Below, piece by piece: positions 41,941 through 51,281 of a DNA stretch of 55,381 nucleotides (position 1 is its first letter; each line of letters begins with the position of its first letter). Below the pieces are notes generated by a model, which saw only the letters and a list, made by a program, of their open reading frames with translations, did not search any database and was not told the DNA's origin. Origin of the DNA: Oscillospiraceae bacterium (GTDB taxonomy: Bacteria; Bacillota; Clostridia; Oscillospirales; Ruminococcaceae); contig JAFSEU010000011.1 of the NCBI GenBank assembly GCA_017435565.1, positions 1 through 55,381 of the forward strand, read 5' to 3'. Position numbers and translations under genes: made by a program.

Positions 41941-43114
41941 AATTGTAATTTTTGTACTTAGTCTGTTTATAGTAATGACTGTTTTCAGTCAGGCTGTTTT
42001 AATGGTCAGGGAAGAATATGTTACCGTAGCGGCGCTTCCGTGCTCGTCGTCCTATACAATGGCGTTTGACGGTGTTTATGTCCGCAATGAGGAGGTAATA
42101 GCTTCCACAACAAATTCCGGAGTCATCAGCTATGTTGTTGATGACGGCGGCAAGGTTGGCGTAAACACAGCGATTGCTGAGATTTATGCTTCAAACAGCA
42201 ACGCCGAAGCTTCAAATGAAATTGAAAAGTTAGAGCACGAGCTTGAGCTGCTTGTGAGGATTCAGAACCAAGGCACGATTGAAGCTGCACAGCCCAACGA
42301 AGTTGCCGATATGATTGATGAGCGATATCAGAGCGTTATGCGCTGTATTGAAACAAACGACCTTGAAGCTCTTGAAACCGAAAGGGAGGAGCTTTTTGCA
42401 AATCTCTGCACAATGCAGATTATCACCGGTGAAATTTCAAGCTTTGATGACCGCATTGAACAGCTGCAGTCTCAGATATCTGTGCTGAACGCTTCAATGC
42501 AGCAGCCGCTGAGCACGATATATTCCGATAAATCAGGCTTTTTTGTCAGCAAGACTGACGGGTTTGAGGAATCGCTGAATATTGATATGATTGATGAGCT
42601 TGAGGTAAGCGATATTAACGAAATTATTGCCGCAGGTGAAACAGAAATATACGGCACAATCGGAAAGGTTATCAACGGTCTTGACTGGAAAATGGTTGCG
42701 GTTGTTGATAATTCCGAAAAGCTCTTCGAGGTCGGTGACACGGTCAATCTGAACCTTATGCTTTCGCAGACACAGATTGAAGCACAGATTGAGAATATCC
42801 GCACAACCTCTGATTTCAGAACGAGCATTCTTGTGCTTACCTGCGATAAAATCAGCGCTGATCTTGTTTCGAGAAGAATCGAAAGTGTTGAAATGACAAA
42901 ACAGGATGTCTATGAAGGCATCAAAATACCGAGAGAAACAATTCGTTTTTCAGACGGTGAAAAGGGCGTTTATGTCGTTATCGGCGAACAGGTGAAATTT
43001 AAAAAAATCAATATTATATTTGAACAGGATGATTATGTAATCTCCGAGATAATGACCGATTCGGAATATGTTGCGATGTATGACGATATCGTTCTGGAGG
43101 GAGTTGGCGGATGA
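41921..43114 (+). CDS. HlyD/membrane-fusion-like membrane-anchored protein
   Basis: This 397-residue protein has one N-terminal membrane helix (~5-27). A lipoyl/biotinyl-like half motif follows ([21 protein letters not shown], ~63-83), then helices likely forming a coiled coil (~90-200) and a beta-rich C-terminal half ([26 protein letters not shown]). This layout resembles periplasmic adaptors of the HlyD/CusB type, though no transporter gene is adjacent. ATG 41921 lies inside the end of hfq, which it overlaps by 20 bases; a longer frame back to 41822 is unlikely. It is followed by ylmE/yggS with a 4-base overlap. Confidence 0.7.
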   Translation: MNTRTVKIVIFVLSLFIVMTVFSQAVLMVREEYVTVAALPCSSSYTMAFDGVYVRNEEVIASTTNSGVISYVVDDGGKVGVNTAIAEIYASNSNAEASNEIEKLEHELELLVRIQNQGTIEAAQPNEVADMIDERYQSVMRCIETNDLEALETEREELFANLCTMQIITGEISSFDDRIEQLQSQISVLNASMQQPLSTIYSDKSGFFVSKTDGFEESLNIDMIDELEVSDINEIIAAGETEIYGTIGKVINGLDWKMVAVVDNSEKLFEVGDTVNLNLMLSQTQIEAQIENIRTTSDFRTSILVLTCDKISADLVSRRIESVEMTKQDVYEGIKIPRETIRFSDGEKGVYVVIGEQVKFKKINIIFEQDDYVISEIMTDSEYVAMYDDIVLEGVGG

Positions 43115-43797
43115 TGTCCGAAATTTCGGAAAATATCAGGCGAATTTCTTTTGAAATTGAAGAGGCAAAGGCAAAATACCGTAAAAGCGATGAACATATC
43201 GATATAATGGCTGTGACGAAAACCGTCGAGCCTGAGCGCGTTAACGAAGCAATTGAGTGCGGTCTTTCGCTGCTTGGTGAAAATCGTGTTCAGGAGTATA
43301 TCTCGAAAAAGGATTTTTATGATAAAAGTGCAGATGTCCATTTTATCGGAAGTCTGCAGACCAACAAAGTGAAATATATTATCGACAGCGTTTCGATGAT
43401 TCAGTCAGTCGATTCTCTGAAGCTTGCAAATGAAATTGACAGGCAGGCAAAAAAGCACAATCTTGTAATGAATATCCTGCTCGAGGTCAATATCGGTGAG
43501 GAAATTACAAAGGGCGGCTTTGCACCACAGGCTCTTGATGAAAATATTTTTGAGATTTCAAAGCTCGAAAATGTACGAATTTGCGGGCTTATGACCATCC
43601 CTCCGCCAAATTGCGAAAAATTTTTATATAAAATGCAAAAACTTTTTATTGACAAAAAGGCAAAAAAGTATGATAATGTTACTATGGATATTTTGTCAAT
43701 GGGAATGTCGGGCGATTATGTCGAGGCTGTAAAATACGGCTCGAATATAGTCAGACTCGGCACGGCAATTTTCGGTAAAAGAAATTATCCGATATAA
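43111..43797 (+). CDS. YggS-family PLP-binding protein
   Basis: This 228-residue alanine-racemase-fold PLP protein (YlmE in Bacillus) governs B6 and amino-acid homeostasis. MAVTKTVEPERVNEAIECG includes the PLP lysine in VTK. LGENRVQEY, FIGSLQTNK, VNIGEEITKGGF, ICGLMTIPP, SMGMSGDYVEAV and VRLGTAIFG are all family blocks. The ATG overlaps the upstream stop by four bases (ATGA). Its place directly before sepF is conserved in Gram-positive bacteria. Confidence 0.94.
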   Translation: MMSEISENIRRISFEIEEAKAKYRKSDEHIDIMAVTKTVEPERVNEAIECGLSLLGENRVQEYISKKDFYDKSADVHFIGSLQTNKVKYIIDSVSMIQSVDSLKLANEIDRQAKKHNLVMNILLEVNIGEEITKGGFAPQALDENIFEISKLENVRICGLMTIPPPNCEKFLYKMQKLFIDKKAKKYDNVTMDILSMGMSGDYVEAVKYGSNIVRLGTAIFGKRNYPI

Positions 43798-43851
43798 GAG
43801 TATCAAAAATATATGGCACGGAAAATGTGCCGGGAATGGAGAAAAACTGTT

Positions 43852-44253
43852 ATGGGAATTATTGAAAACTTCAAGGAATGGATCGGATTTTCCGAAGAGG
43901 AAGAGGAAGAGACAGCGACGGGTTCTGAGTCCCCCGAGGATAGAAGAAACCGTGTTGTAAATATCAATGCAACTGCACAGCTTCAGGTTATTCTTGTAAA
44001 GCCTGAGCAGTTTTCCGATACAAAGCAGATTGCAGACCATCTCAACTCAAAGAAGACAATTGTGCTCAATCTTGAATCAACCACACCCGATGTTACCAGA
44101 AGAATTATAGACTTTCTCGGTGGTGTGGCATATGCAAACGGCGGAAATATCAAGCCCGTTGCAAACAACACATTTATAATCACTCCCTACAATGTCGGCT
44201 TTGTCGGCGAAGAGCTTGTGGGCGAGCTTGAGAATAACGGCGTATTGCTTTGA
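43852..44253 (+). CDS. sepF: Cell division protein SepF
   Basis: This 133-residue protein is an FtsZ-associated ring-forming division factor. The N-terminal amphipathic helix MGIIENFKEWIGF binds membrane. An acidic linker (~15-40) and a C-terminal alpha/beta domain follow, with VILVKPEQFSDTKQIADHL and NLESTTPDVTRRIIDFLGG, and a final VGFVGEEL. ATG 43852 is preferred to 43813 because it gives the canonical helix at the very N terminus and has GGAGA upstream. The ylmH start overlaps its stop by four bases. Confidence 0.95.
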   Translation: MGIIENFKEWIGFSEEEEEETATGSESPEDRRNRVVNINATAQLQVILVKPEQFSDTKQIADHLNSKKTIVLNLESTTPDVTRRIIDFLGGVAYANGGNIKPVANNTFIITPYNVGFVGEELVGELENNGVLL

Positions 44254-45014
44254 GCCGTATAAACGGCATTCCCTTGAAAGAGGACAAGGAGCTTACTTCC
44301 CGTGTTGAGGAGCTTGCATACCGCGCTTTGCAGTATCAGCTTCCTCAATTTACCGATTTTCTCGATATGCGTCAGCTTGACGTTTCAAAGGGCGTCCTTA
44401 AGCAGTTCGGCTTGATTGAGCTAACTTCTTTTGGCGGCTTTGCAGATGCTGAGAGAGCTGTACTCTGTATAAGCGAATATAATGTACCTTACGATGAATT
44501 TCCGATTTGTTGCGTCAAGGCGGAATATAATTCGCCTAAAGCGCTTTCACACAGGGATTTTCTCGGTGCGCTTATGTCGCTTGGAATTAAACGCAGTAAA
44601 ATCGGTGATATTTCGGTTTGTGAAGGCGGTGCGTATATTGCTGTTTCTCAGATCGTTTCCAAAGCTGTCGTATCACAGCTTGAAAGCGTAGGCTCGTGCT
44701 CCGTCAGGTGCGAGATATGTCGGGATTTTCCAAGTTCTATCACGGCTGATATGTCACCGATCAGGGCAAGCGTTTCATCGCTTCGTTTGGATTCGGTTGT
44801 GGCAGTATCGCTTAAAGTCAGCCGCCAGAAGGCACAGTCACTTGTAGCAAGAATTGGAGTAAAGCTCAACTGTCGTGATGTTTTTTCACCCGATGCACGG
44901 GTTTGTGAAAACGATGTTTTTTCCGTAAAGGGTTATGGAAAGTTCAAACTGTCCGAGGTTGTCGGTCAGTCTAAAAAAGGTAAAACAATAATAATTATTA
45001 ACAAATACAATTAG
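44250..45014 (+). CDS. YlmH-family S4-domain RNA-binding protein
   Basis: This 254-residue protein has an N-terminal region with YQLPQFTDFLDMRQ and a central RHDF-like domain: SHRDFLGALMSLGIKRSKIGDI matches the HRDxLGxxxxLGxxRxxxGD motif. A C-terminal S4 domain (~180-254) reads LDSVVAVSLKVSRQKAQSLV and GKFKLSEVVG. YlmH-type proteins bind stalled ribosomes or rRNA. The TTG start overlaps the sepF stop (TTGA). Confidence 0.92.
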   Translation: MSRINGIPLKEDKELTSRVEELAYRALQYQLPQFTDFLDMRQLDVSKGVLKQFGLIELTSFGGFADAERAVLCISEYNVPYDEFPICCVKAEYNSPKALSHRDFLGALMSLGIKRSKIGDISVCEGGAYIAVSQIVSKAVVSQLESVGSCSVRCEICRDFPSSITADMSPIRASVSSLRLDSVVAVSLKVSRQKAQSLVARIGVKLNCRDVFSPDARVCENDVFSVKGYGKFKLSEVVGQSKKGKTIIIINKYN

Positions 45015-45028
45015 GAGGGTTCTCTATA

Positions 45029-46045
45029 ATGAATGCAACCGAAATCAGCAGCAAAAGGTTTGAATCGGCAAGGCTTGGCTATACTTGCGAGGAGGTAGAG
45101 GATTATCTTCGTCAGGTGGCGGCAGAGTTTGCTAAGCTTCAGAGTGAAAAGGAAGAGCTTGAGGGAAAAATCGGCATACTTGCTGATAAGGTGAGAGAAT
45201 ACAGGCAGGATGAGGACGCTCTCAAGGACGCTTTGCTTTCCGCACAGAAGGAAAAGCGCAAGATTGTTTCTGAGGCTCAGGAGAGAGCTGACGGCATTAT
45301 TGACGAAGCAAAGCAGAAGAATGATAAAATGATTGAAGAAGCCAACCGAGAGGTTGAAATTGCAAAGCTTGAAGCTGACAGAATCCGCAAGGAAACTGCC
45401 GAAGAAAATGAGCGTATGATTGCCGAAGGCAAAGAAAAGTATGACAAGCTCATTGAAGAGTGCGAGCAGAAGTATGCTGACCTTACCAAAAAGGCCGAGG
45501 ATGATTACGAAGAGAAAACAATTGAAATTGAGCTTCAGATTGAGGAGCACGAAAACGAGCTGGATAAGATTCAGCACGAGGTTTCCGATTTCAAGAAGGA
45601 GCTTCTCGATATGTACAAGAAGCACCTCGAGCTCATCGTAAATATGCCCGAAATCGAAGACGAAGAGGGCGAAGAAGACGATGAGGAATATGACGAGGAA
45701 GAGCTTGAAGATGAAGAGTCCGAAGAGAATGAGCTTGATGATGAGCTTTCCGATGATGAAGCAAATGATGATGAAATAGAAATTGAAATTGTTGATGAAG
45801 CTTCTCAGGATGAGCAGGAAAATCAGGAAGAAGCCGCTGAGGAGACATCATCTGATACTGCTGAAAATGCTGTTGAAGCTGCTGCGAATGCAATCAGCGA
45901 AGAGGTTTCGGCTGTTGAAGGAGCTTTGAAGGAAAATGAGGTTATTGCCAATGCAAGTGCGAATGCACTGCCGTTTTCTTCACCCACACCCAGCAAGTTC
46001 TATGGTGACTTGCAGTTTGGTACTAACAATACCGACAAAAACTGA
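45029..46045 (+). CDS. divIVA: DivIVA-family polar/septal protein with a long acidic tail
   Basis: This 338-residue protein has the N-terminal DivIVA lipid-binding segment (RFESARLGYTCEEVEDYLRQ), then a very long coiled coil (~30-205). A strongly acidic stretch (~207-270) is almost only Glu and Asp with few hydrophobics, followed by an Ala/Glu region and the C-terminal LPFSSPTPSKFYGDLQFG. Typical DivIVA is ~160-250 residues, so the acidic tail is an addition. It senses negative membrane curvature and positions division or wall synthesis. GGAGGG precedes the ATG. Confidence 0.93.
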   Translation: MNATEISSKRFESARLGYTCEEVEDYLRQVAAEFAKLQSEKEELEGKIGILADKVREYRQDEDALKDALLSAQKEKRKIVSEAQERADGIIDEAKQKNDKMIEEANREVEIAKLEADRIRKETAEENERMIAEGKEKYDKLIEECEQKYADLTKKAEDDYEEKTIEIELQIEEHENELDKIQHEVSDFKKELLDMYKKHLELIVNMPEIEDEEGEEDDEEYDEEELEDEESEENELDDELSDDEANDDEIEIEIVDEASQDEQENQEEAAEETSSDTAENAVEAAANAISEEVSAVEGALKENEVIANASANALPFSSPTPSKFYGDLQFGTNNTDKN

Positions 46046-46052
46046 ATAGATA

Positions 46053-46085
46053 CAGAAAGCGGCTTTTAATCGGGGCCGTTTTCTG
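46053..46085 (+). terminator. Hairpin between divIVA and ileS
   Basis: CAGAAAGCGGC (46053-46063) pairs with GCCGTTTTCTG (46075-46085), one G-U. There is no immediate T run, so it may be a weak terminator or processing site. The short divIVA-ileS gap leaves no room for a T-box. Confidence 0.45.
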
Positions 46086-46122
46086 TGGTTATAATAATAT
46101 TTTTTGAAAGGTAAAAATTTAT

Positions 46123-48915
46123 ATGGAACGTGATTACAATAAGACTATCAATCTTCCCAGGACCGACTTCCCTATGAGAGGCAATCTCCCTGTGAGAGAG
46201 CCTGAAACTCTCGAAAAATGGGAAAAGAACAGGGTATATTATAAGCTTGTTGAAAAAAATGCTAAAAAGCCCAAGTTCGTTCTTCATGACGGTCCCCCTT
46301 ACGCAAACGGAGAAATTCACCTCGGAACAGCTCTTAACAAAATTCTGAAGGACTTTATTGTCAAGTATAAGAGTATGAACGGATATTGTGCACCGTATGT
46401 TCCCGGTTGGGATACTCACGGTCTGCCGATTGAGCTTAAGGCAATGAAGGCTATCGGCGTTGAAAACGGATCAATTCCGCCTGAGGTTCTGCGCAAGCAC
46501 TGCCGCGCATTTGCACTTTCCTGCCTTGATGGTCAGAAAAAGCAGTTCAAGCGTCTTGGTGTCTGGGGCGATTATGAAAATCCTTATCTGACTCTTAAGC
46601 CTGAATTTGAAGCAAAACAGGTTGAGGTTTTCGGAAAAATGGCTAAAAAGGGCTATATGTACAAGGGCTTGAAGCCTGTGCATTGGTGCCCCGACTGTAA
46701 AACTGCCCTGGCTGAGGCTGAAATTGAATATGCAAATGACATCTGCTATTCTATCTATGTAAAATTCAACGTTGCTGACGATAACGGCGTTTTCAGCAAT
46801 CTCGGAATTGATAAGGAAAAGATTTATTTTGTCATCTGGACAACCACTACATGGACTCTTCCCGGCAACCTTGCAATCTGTGTGGGTCCCGAATATGAAT
46901 ATACCCTTGTTAAGGTTGGCGATGAATACTATTGCATGGCTCGTGATCTTGTAGATACTGCCATGAGCGCCGCTAAGATTGAAAATTATGAGTGCATCGG
47001 TTCATTCAAGGGCGCTGAGCTTGAAAATATCAAGACAAAGCATCCGTTTATTGACAGATTCTCTCCTGTTATCGTAGGCGACCACGTTACTCTTGAAAGC
47101 GGTACAGGCTGCGTACATACAGCTCCCGGCCACGGTGTTGAGGACTTTGAGGTCTGCAAAAAATATCCTGAAATCCCGATTATTGTTCCTGTTGATGCAA
47201 GTGGCAGACTTACTGCCGAGGCAGGTCCTTTCGAAGGTCTTACAACCGATGAAGCAAACAAGGCTATTGCTCAGCACATTTCTGAAAACGGCAGTTTGCT
47301 TGCTATCGAAAAAATTGAGCACCAGTATCCTCATTGCTGGAGATGTAAGAATCCTATAATCTTCCGTGCGACCGAACAGTGGTTCTGCAGCGTTAAGGAC
47401 TTTAAGGATGAAACTATCAAGGCAATTGAAGAAGTAAAATGGTATCCCGCATGGGGCGAAGACCGTATCAAGAATATGGTTTCCGACAGAAGCGACTGGT
47501 GTATTTCACGTCAGCGTACATGGGGCGTTCCGATTCCTGTAATTTACTGCAAAGATTGCGGTAAGCCCATCATCACTGATGAAACAATTTCTGTAATTTC
47601 CGACCTTTTTGCTAAGGAAAGCGCAGATGCATGGTATACAAAGGATGTAAAGGAATTTATTCCCGCAACTGTAAAGTGCGAATGCGGATGCTCTGAATTT
47701 ACCAAGGAAACCGACATTTTCGACGTTTGGTTCGACAGCGGTGTTTCGCACGCAGCTGTTCTTGAAAATTATGATGAGCTTTGCAACCCCTGCGACCTTT
47801 ATCTTGAAGGTAACGATCAATACAGAGGCTGGTTCCAGTCCTCGCTGCTGACATCCGTTGTATGGCAGGGCTGTGCTCCCTATAAGCAGGTCTGCACTCA
47901 CGGTATGGTTGTTGATGAAAAGGGCAAGTTTATGCATAAATCCGCAGGCAATGGTATTGCCCCCGAAGAAATCATCAAGCAATACGGCGGCGATGTTTTA
48001 AGACTCTGGGTTGCTTCGAGCGATTATCACAGTGATATCAAGACCTCACACGCTCTTTTCAAACAGCTCAGCGAAGCTTATAAAAAGTTCAGAAATACTG
48101 CAAGATTTATCTTAGGCAACCTTACAATGGGCGAGGATAAGGTATTTAATCCCAATACTGATTCTGTTGATGATTCACAGCTTCTCGAAATCGATAAGTG
48201 GGCGTTGATGCGTCTTGATAACCTTATCGACAGGGTTAAGGCTGCTTATGATGAATACGAATTCCATATTGTATTCCACGAGATTCATAATTACTGCGTA
48301 AGGGATTTGTCAAACTTCTTTCTTGATATCATCAAGGACAGACTTTACTGCACAAGCGTTGATTCTGTTGAAAGAAGAAGCGCACAGACTGCAATGTACC
48401 GTATTCTTAGCGGAGTTGCCCGTCTTATCGCACCGATTCTTACATTTACCGCTGACGAAATCTGGAGCTTTATGCCCCACCTTGAAAGTGATGATACAGA
48501 ATCTGTATTCTTTAACGATCTTCCCGAAAAGAGCTCGATTTCATTTGATGAAGGCTTTGCTGATAAGTGGGATAATATTGTAAAAATCCGTGAGGATATA
48601 AACAAGGCTCTTGAAGTAAAGCGTGCTGCAAAACTCATCGGCGCACCGCTTGAAGCTTGTGTTACAATTAAAAATGCCGATAAGCTTCCTATAAGTCTTA
48701 ATGAAGATGAGCTTGCCGAAATTCTTATTGTTTCAAAAGTTTCTTTTGATAATAATTCAGAATGTGAATTTGCCAGCGAAGTTTTTGAAAATGTTGCATA
48801 TAATATCACCAAGGCAACAGGGGATAAGTGTGAACGTTGCTGGAAATACAGCGAAACTGTCGGTGATGCTTGTGAGCATCCGACATTGTGTGCACGTTGC
48901 GCAAAGTATGTATAA
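46123..48915 (+). CDS. ileS: Isoleucyl-tRNA synthetase
   Basis: This 930-residue class Ia enzyme shows HDGPPYANGEIHLGTALNK (HIGH-type motif). The CP1 editing domain (~190-400) includes FVIWTTTTWTLPGNLAI and GTGCVHTAPGHGVEDF. DVWFDSGVSHAAVL follows, and the KMSKS-type loop reads KFMHKSAGNGI. The anticodon domain is next, and the C-terminal zinc knuckle is CERCWKYSE...CARCAKYV with four Cys. It uses Ile and edits Val. The first two motifs are variants seen in other Clostridia. lspA and rluD follow it, a common Firmicutes order. Confidence 0.97.
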   Translation: MERDYNKTINLPRTDFPMRGNLPVREPETLEKWEKNRVYYKLVEKNAKKPKFVLHDGPPYANGEIHLGTALNKILKDFIVKYKSMNGYCAPYVPGWDTHGLPIELKAMKAIGVENGSIPPEVLRKHCRAFALSCLDGQKKQFKRLGVWGDYENPYLTLKPEFEAKQVEVFGKMAKKGYMYKGLKPVHWCPDCKTALAEAEIEYANDICYSIYVKFNVADDNGVFSNLGIDKEKIYFVIWTTTTWTLPGNLAICVGPEYEYTLVKVGDEYYCMARDLVDTAMSAAKIENYECIGSFKGAELENIKTKHPFIDRFSPVIVGDHVTLESGTGCVHTAPGHGVEDFEVCKKYPEIPIIVPVDASGRLTAEAGPFEGLTTDEANKAIAQHISENGSLLAIEKIEHQYPHCWRCKNPIIFRATEQWFCSVKDFKDETIKAIEEVKWYPAWGEDRIKNMVSDRSDWCISRQRTWGVPIPVIYCKDCGKPIITDETISVISDLFAKESADAWYTKDVKEFIPATVKCECGCSEFTKETDIFDVWFDSGVSHAAVLENYDELCNPCDLYLEGNDQYRGWFQSSLLTSVVWQGCAPYKQVCTHGMVVDEKGKFMHKSAGNGIAPEEIIKQYGGDVLRLWVASSDYHSDIKTSHALFKQLSEAYKKFRNTARFILGNLTMGEDKVFNPNTDSVDDSQLLEIDKWALMRLDNLIDRVKAAYDEYEFHIVFHEIHNYCVRDLSNFFLDIIKDRLYCTSVDSVERRSAQTAMYRILSGVARLIAPILTFTADEIWSFMPHLESDDTESVFFNDLPEKSSISFDEGFADKWDNIVKIREDINKALEVKRAAKLIGAPLEACVTIKNADKLPISLNEDELAEILIVSKVSFDNNSECEFASEVFENVAYNITKATGDKCERCWKYSETVGDACEHPTLCARCAKYV

Positions 48916-48931
48916 ATAATTTAATACATTT

Positions 48932-48963
48932 CAGCTTGCCGCAATTTTTTTGCGGTAAAGCTG
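48932..48963 (+). terminator. Terminator-like hairpin after ileS
   Basis: CAGCTT and CCGCAA (48932-48944) pair with TTGCGG and AAGCTG (48950-48963) with small bulges. The tail TTTATTG is short. It overlaps the lspA leader, so expression of lspA may be partly independent. Confidence 0.5.
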
Positions 48964-48982
48964 TTTATTGAGAGGTTTTATC

Positions 48983-49543
48983 TTGATATATATTTCACTT
49001 TTGTTTGCCGTGATAATTGCAGTTGCCGACCAGATTATTAAGGTCTGGGCTCTTGATAACCTGAGTGTGGGTCAGACTCGTGATTTTATCATTCTCGACG
49101 GTGAAAAGGTGCTCGGCTTGACACTTCATTTTAACGATGGAGCTGTGTTCGGCTCGTTTTCCGGAATGAGAGTATTGCTGATAATCCTTCCGATTGTGAT
49201 GATTGCTTTTTGTCTTTGGGTTATGTTTAAGCGAAAAATCACAAAGCCGTTTCCAATTCTGCTCTTTGGCGCAATTATCGGCGGCGGACTCGGAAACCTT
49301 ATTGACAGGATTTTCCGGGGCGGCGAGGTTGTCGATTATCTTGATGTTCAGATGTTCGATTTTGCTATTTTCAATTTTGCCGATTGCTTTATCACTGTCG
49401 GATGCATCTTGATGGCTGTGTATCTGATTTTCTTTGATAAAGAACTTTTCCCCGATGAAACTGCACAAACCATTGCGGGAGCAGATTTGATTGACGTTTC
49501 TTCGGTTGCCTATGAGGATATTGATAAAGATGCAGGCCAATGA
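48983..49543 (+). CDS. lspA: Lipoprotein signal peptidase
   Basis: This 186-residue aspartic membrane protease removes signal peptides from prolipoproteins, of which this window encodes several. Four helices are predicted. HFNDGAVFGSFSG, GGGLGNLIDRIFRGGEVVDYLDV and IFNFADCFITVG carry the conserved Asn, Gly and the two catalytic Asp (VVDY and FADC). The TTG at 48983 is used as start because GAGAGG lies 7 bases upstream; an earlier TTG overlaps it. It overlaps rluD at the 3' end by 14 bases. Confidence 0.95.
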   Translation: MIYISLLFAVIIAVADQIIKVWALDNLSVGQTRDFIILDGEKVLGLTLHFNDGAVFGSFSGMRVLLIILPIVMIAFCLWVMFKRKITKPFPILLFGAIIGGGLGNLIDRIFRGGEVVDYLDVQMFDFAIFNFADCFITVGCILMAVYLIFFDKELFPDETAQTIAGADLIDVSSVAYEDIDKDAGQ

Positions 49544-50435
49544 AGTTTTGCTGACAGCAAGTGACGCTGATTCCGAAAAGAGGCTGGACAGCTTTATTTC
49601 AGAAAAGGTTGATGAGCTTTCACGCAATGCCGTCGTCGGTCTTATCGAAAACGGAAATATTACTGTCAACGGTATTCAAAAAACAAAGAATTATCGTGTG
49701 AAATCCGGCGATAATGTGATTGTTGTTATTCCGCAGCCTCAGAATGTTGATATCAAGCCTGAGAATATTCCGCTTGATATTGTTTTTGAAGATGAGCACC
49801 TGCTTGTGGTGAACAAGCCCAAGGGAATGGTGGTTCACCCTGCACCGTCGCATTACAGCGGAACCTTGGTCAATGCGCTGATGTATCATTGCAAGGATAG
49901 TCTTTCGGGCATAAACGGCGAAATGCGCCCGGGAATTGTACACAGGATTGATATGAACACAAGCGGTCTTCTGATTGTAGCTAAGGATGATATTGCACAT
50001 TCAGGGCTTGCACAGCAGATAAAGGCGCACACCTTTACACGTGAATATGAAGCTTTGGCTGTCGGCGGATTTAAAGATTTGTCGGGTACTGTTGATGCGC
50101 CGATAGGCCGTCACAAAACCGACCGCAAAAAAATGTGTGTGACTGATTTGAATTCAAGAAACGCAGTAACTCATTATGAGGTTTTGAAGCAGTATGAAAA
50201 ATTTGCTCATTTGCGTCTGCGGCTTGAAACAGGTCGAACGCATCAGATAAGGGTACATATGTCATATATCGGCCACCCGATATACGGCGATGATGTTTAC
50301 GGCAAGGCTGTGAAGGGCTTGCAGGGTCAGTCGCTTCACGCAAAAAAAATCGGATTTATTCACCCTGTCTCACAGGAATATCTTGAATTTTCGAGTGATT
50401 TGCCCGATTATTTTAAAAAACTAATAAACGCTTAA
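49530..50435 (+). CDS. rluD: RluD-type 23S rRNA pseudouridine synthase
   Basis: This 301-residue protein has an N-terminal S4 domain (EKRLDSFISEKVDELSRNAV) and the RluA-type catalytic domain. MRPGIVHRIDMNTSGLLIVA contains the catalytic Asp (HRID). DEHLLVVNKPKGMVVHP and RLETGRTHQIRVHMSYIGHP are further blocks. It would isomerise uridines in helix 69 or other 23S sites. ATG 49530 is inside the lspA end and in a different frame; its ribosome site is likely GAGG in the lspA 3' end. Confidence 0.93.
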   Translation: MQANEVLLTASDADSEKRLDSFISEKVDELSRNAVVGLIENGNITVNGIQKTKNYRVKSGDNVIVVIPQPQNVDIKPENIPLDIVFEDEHLLVVNKPKGMVVHPAPSHYSGTLVNALMYHCKDSLSGINGEMRPGIVHRIDMNTSGLLIVAKDDIAHSGLAQQIKAHTFTREYEALAVGGFKDLSGTVDAPIGRHKTDRKKMCVTDLNSRNAVTHYEVLKQYEKFAHLRLRLETGRTHQIRVHMSYIGHPIYGDDVYGKAVKGLQGQSLHAKKIGFIHPVSQEYLEFSSDLPDYFKKLINA

Positions 50436-50444
50436 AGGGATTTT

Positions 50445-51281
50445 ATGCAAAAAGATTTATCTAAGGTTCTGCTCATTACTGATATGGACGGCACATTTTT
50501 GCCTAAAAACAAAGAATTGTCCGAAAAAGATATGAAGCAGATTGAAACCTTCCGCCAAAGGGGAGGAAAGTTTACTGTTGCAACGGGCAGGGCACTTCAG
50601 GCGTCAAGCCGCTATTTTGATACCGTAAAGCCTGATTTTGCCGCTTTGCTGTATAATGGCGCTGTTGCCTGGGATTGTAATAAGAATTCAGCTGTTTTTG
50701 CTGATTTTCTTCCCCGTTTTGCAAGCAGTTATGCTGTGGAAATACTTGAAAATTTCCCTGAAGCAGGTTGTGAAGTGCTTTGCCTTGACAATGTTTATGT
50801 GCCGAAATTAAACGATGTCGAGCGCGAGCATATCGGAATTTGCCGAACAAACCCCGTATTTTGCGGTTTTGACGAAATTCCAACGGACAGAATTAAAGTT
50901 CTTTTTGGAATCAAGCATGAAATGCAGCAGAAAATGGCCGATTTTTGTGTAAAAAAAGGCTATAGCGGCGTGGATTTTGTAAAGAGCGAGCGCTGTTATT
51001 TTGAAATGCTGCCCCGTGATGTTTCAAAGGGAAGCGGCTTGAAAAAGCTGATTGAATTCTACAAGCTAAGCGGTTTTACAATTTTTGCCGCAGGCGATTA
51101 TGATAATGATATTGAAATGCTGCGCTTTGCCGATTTTGGCTTTGCCGTTGCAAATGCACAGGATTCTGTAAAGAATGCCGCAGATATAGTATTGAAATCT
51201 TCCTGCGAGGATTGCCCTATGACGGAGATTCTCAATTTTATATATAACGAATGGGACGGAGGAAATAATAATGAACGCTAA
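50445..51281 (+). CDS. HAD-superfamily (Cof-type) phosphatase
   Basis: This 278-residue HAD hydrolase of the IIB class has motif I LLITDMDGTFLP with nucleophile and acid Asp, motif II TVATGRAL, motif III lysine near KLIEFY, and motif IV AAGDYDNDIEMLRFADFG. A C2B cap lies between. Relatives dephosphorylate sugar phosphates, FMN or PLP; the substrate cannot be named. The end overlaps the transketolase start by 11 bases. Confidence 0.92.
   Translation: MQKDLSKVLLITDMDGTFLPKNKELSEKDMKQIETFRQRGGKFTVATGRALQASSRYFDTVKPDFAALLYNGAVAWDCNKNSAVFADFLPRFASSYAVEILENFPEAGCEVLCLDNVYVPKLNDVEREHIGICRTNPVFCGFDEIPTDRIKVLFGIKHEMQQKMADFCVKKGYSGVDFVKSERCYFEMLPRDVSKGSGLKKLIEFYKLSGFTIFAAGDYDNDIEMLRFADFGFAVANAQDSVKNAADIVLKSSCEDCPMTEILNFIYNEWDGGNNNER

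Noticed and set aside
45011..45625. Minus-strand frame (204 codons) within divIVA
   Set aside because: Hydrophobic Leu/Phe-rich shadow caused by the Glu/Lys coiled coil codons on the plus strand.
47935..47975. IleS KMSKS loop reading KFMHKS, considered as a defect
   Set aside because: HKS variants occur in functional bacterial isoleucyl-tRNA synthetases; the rest of the protein is intact.
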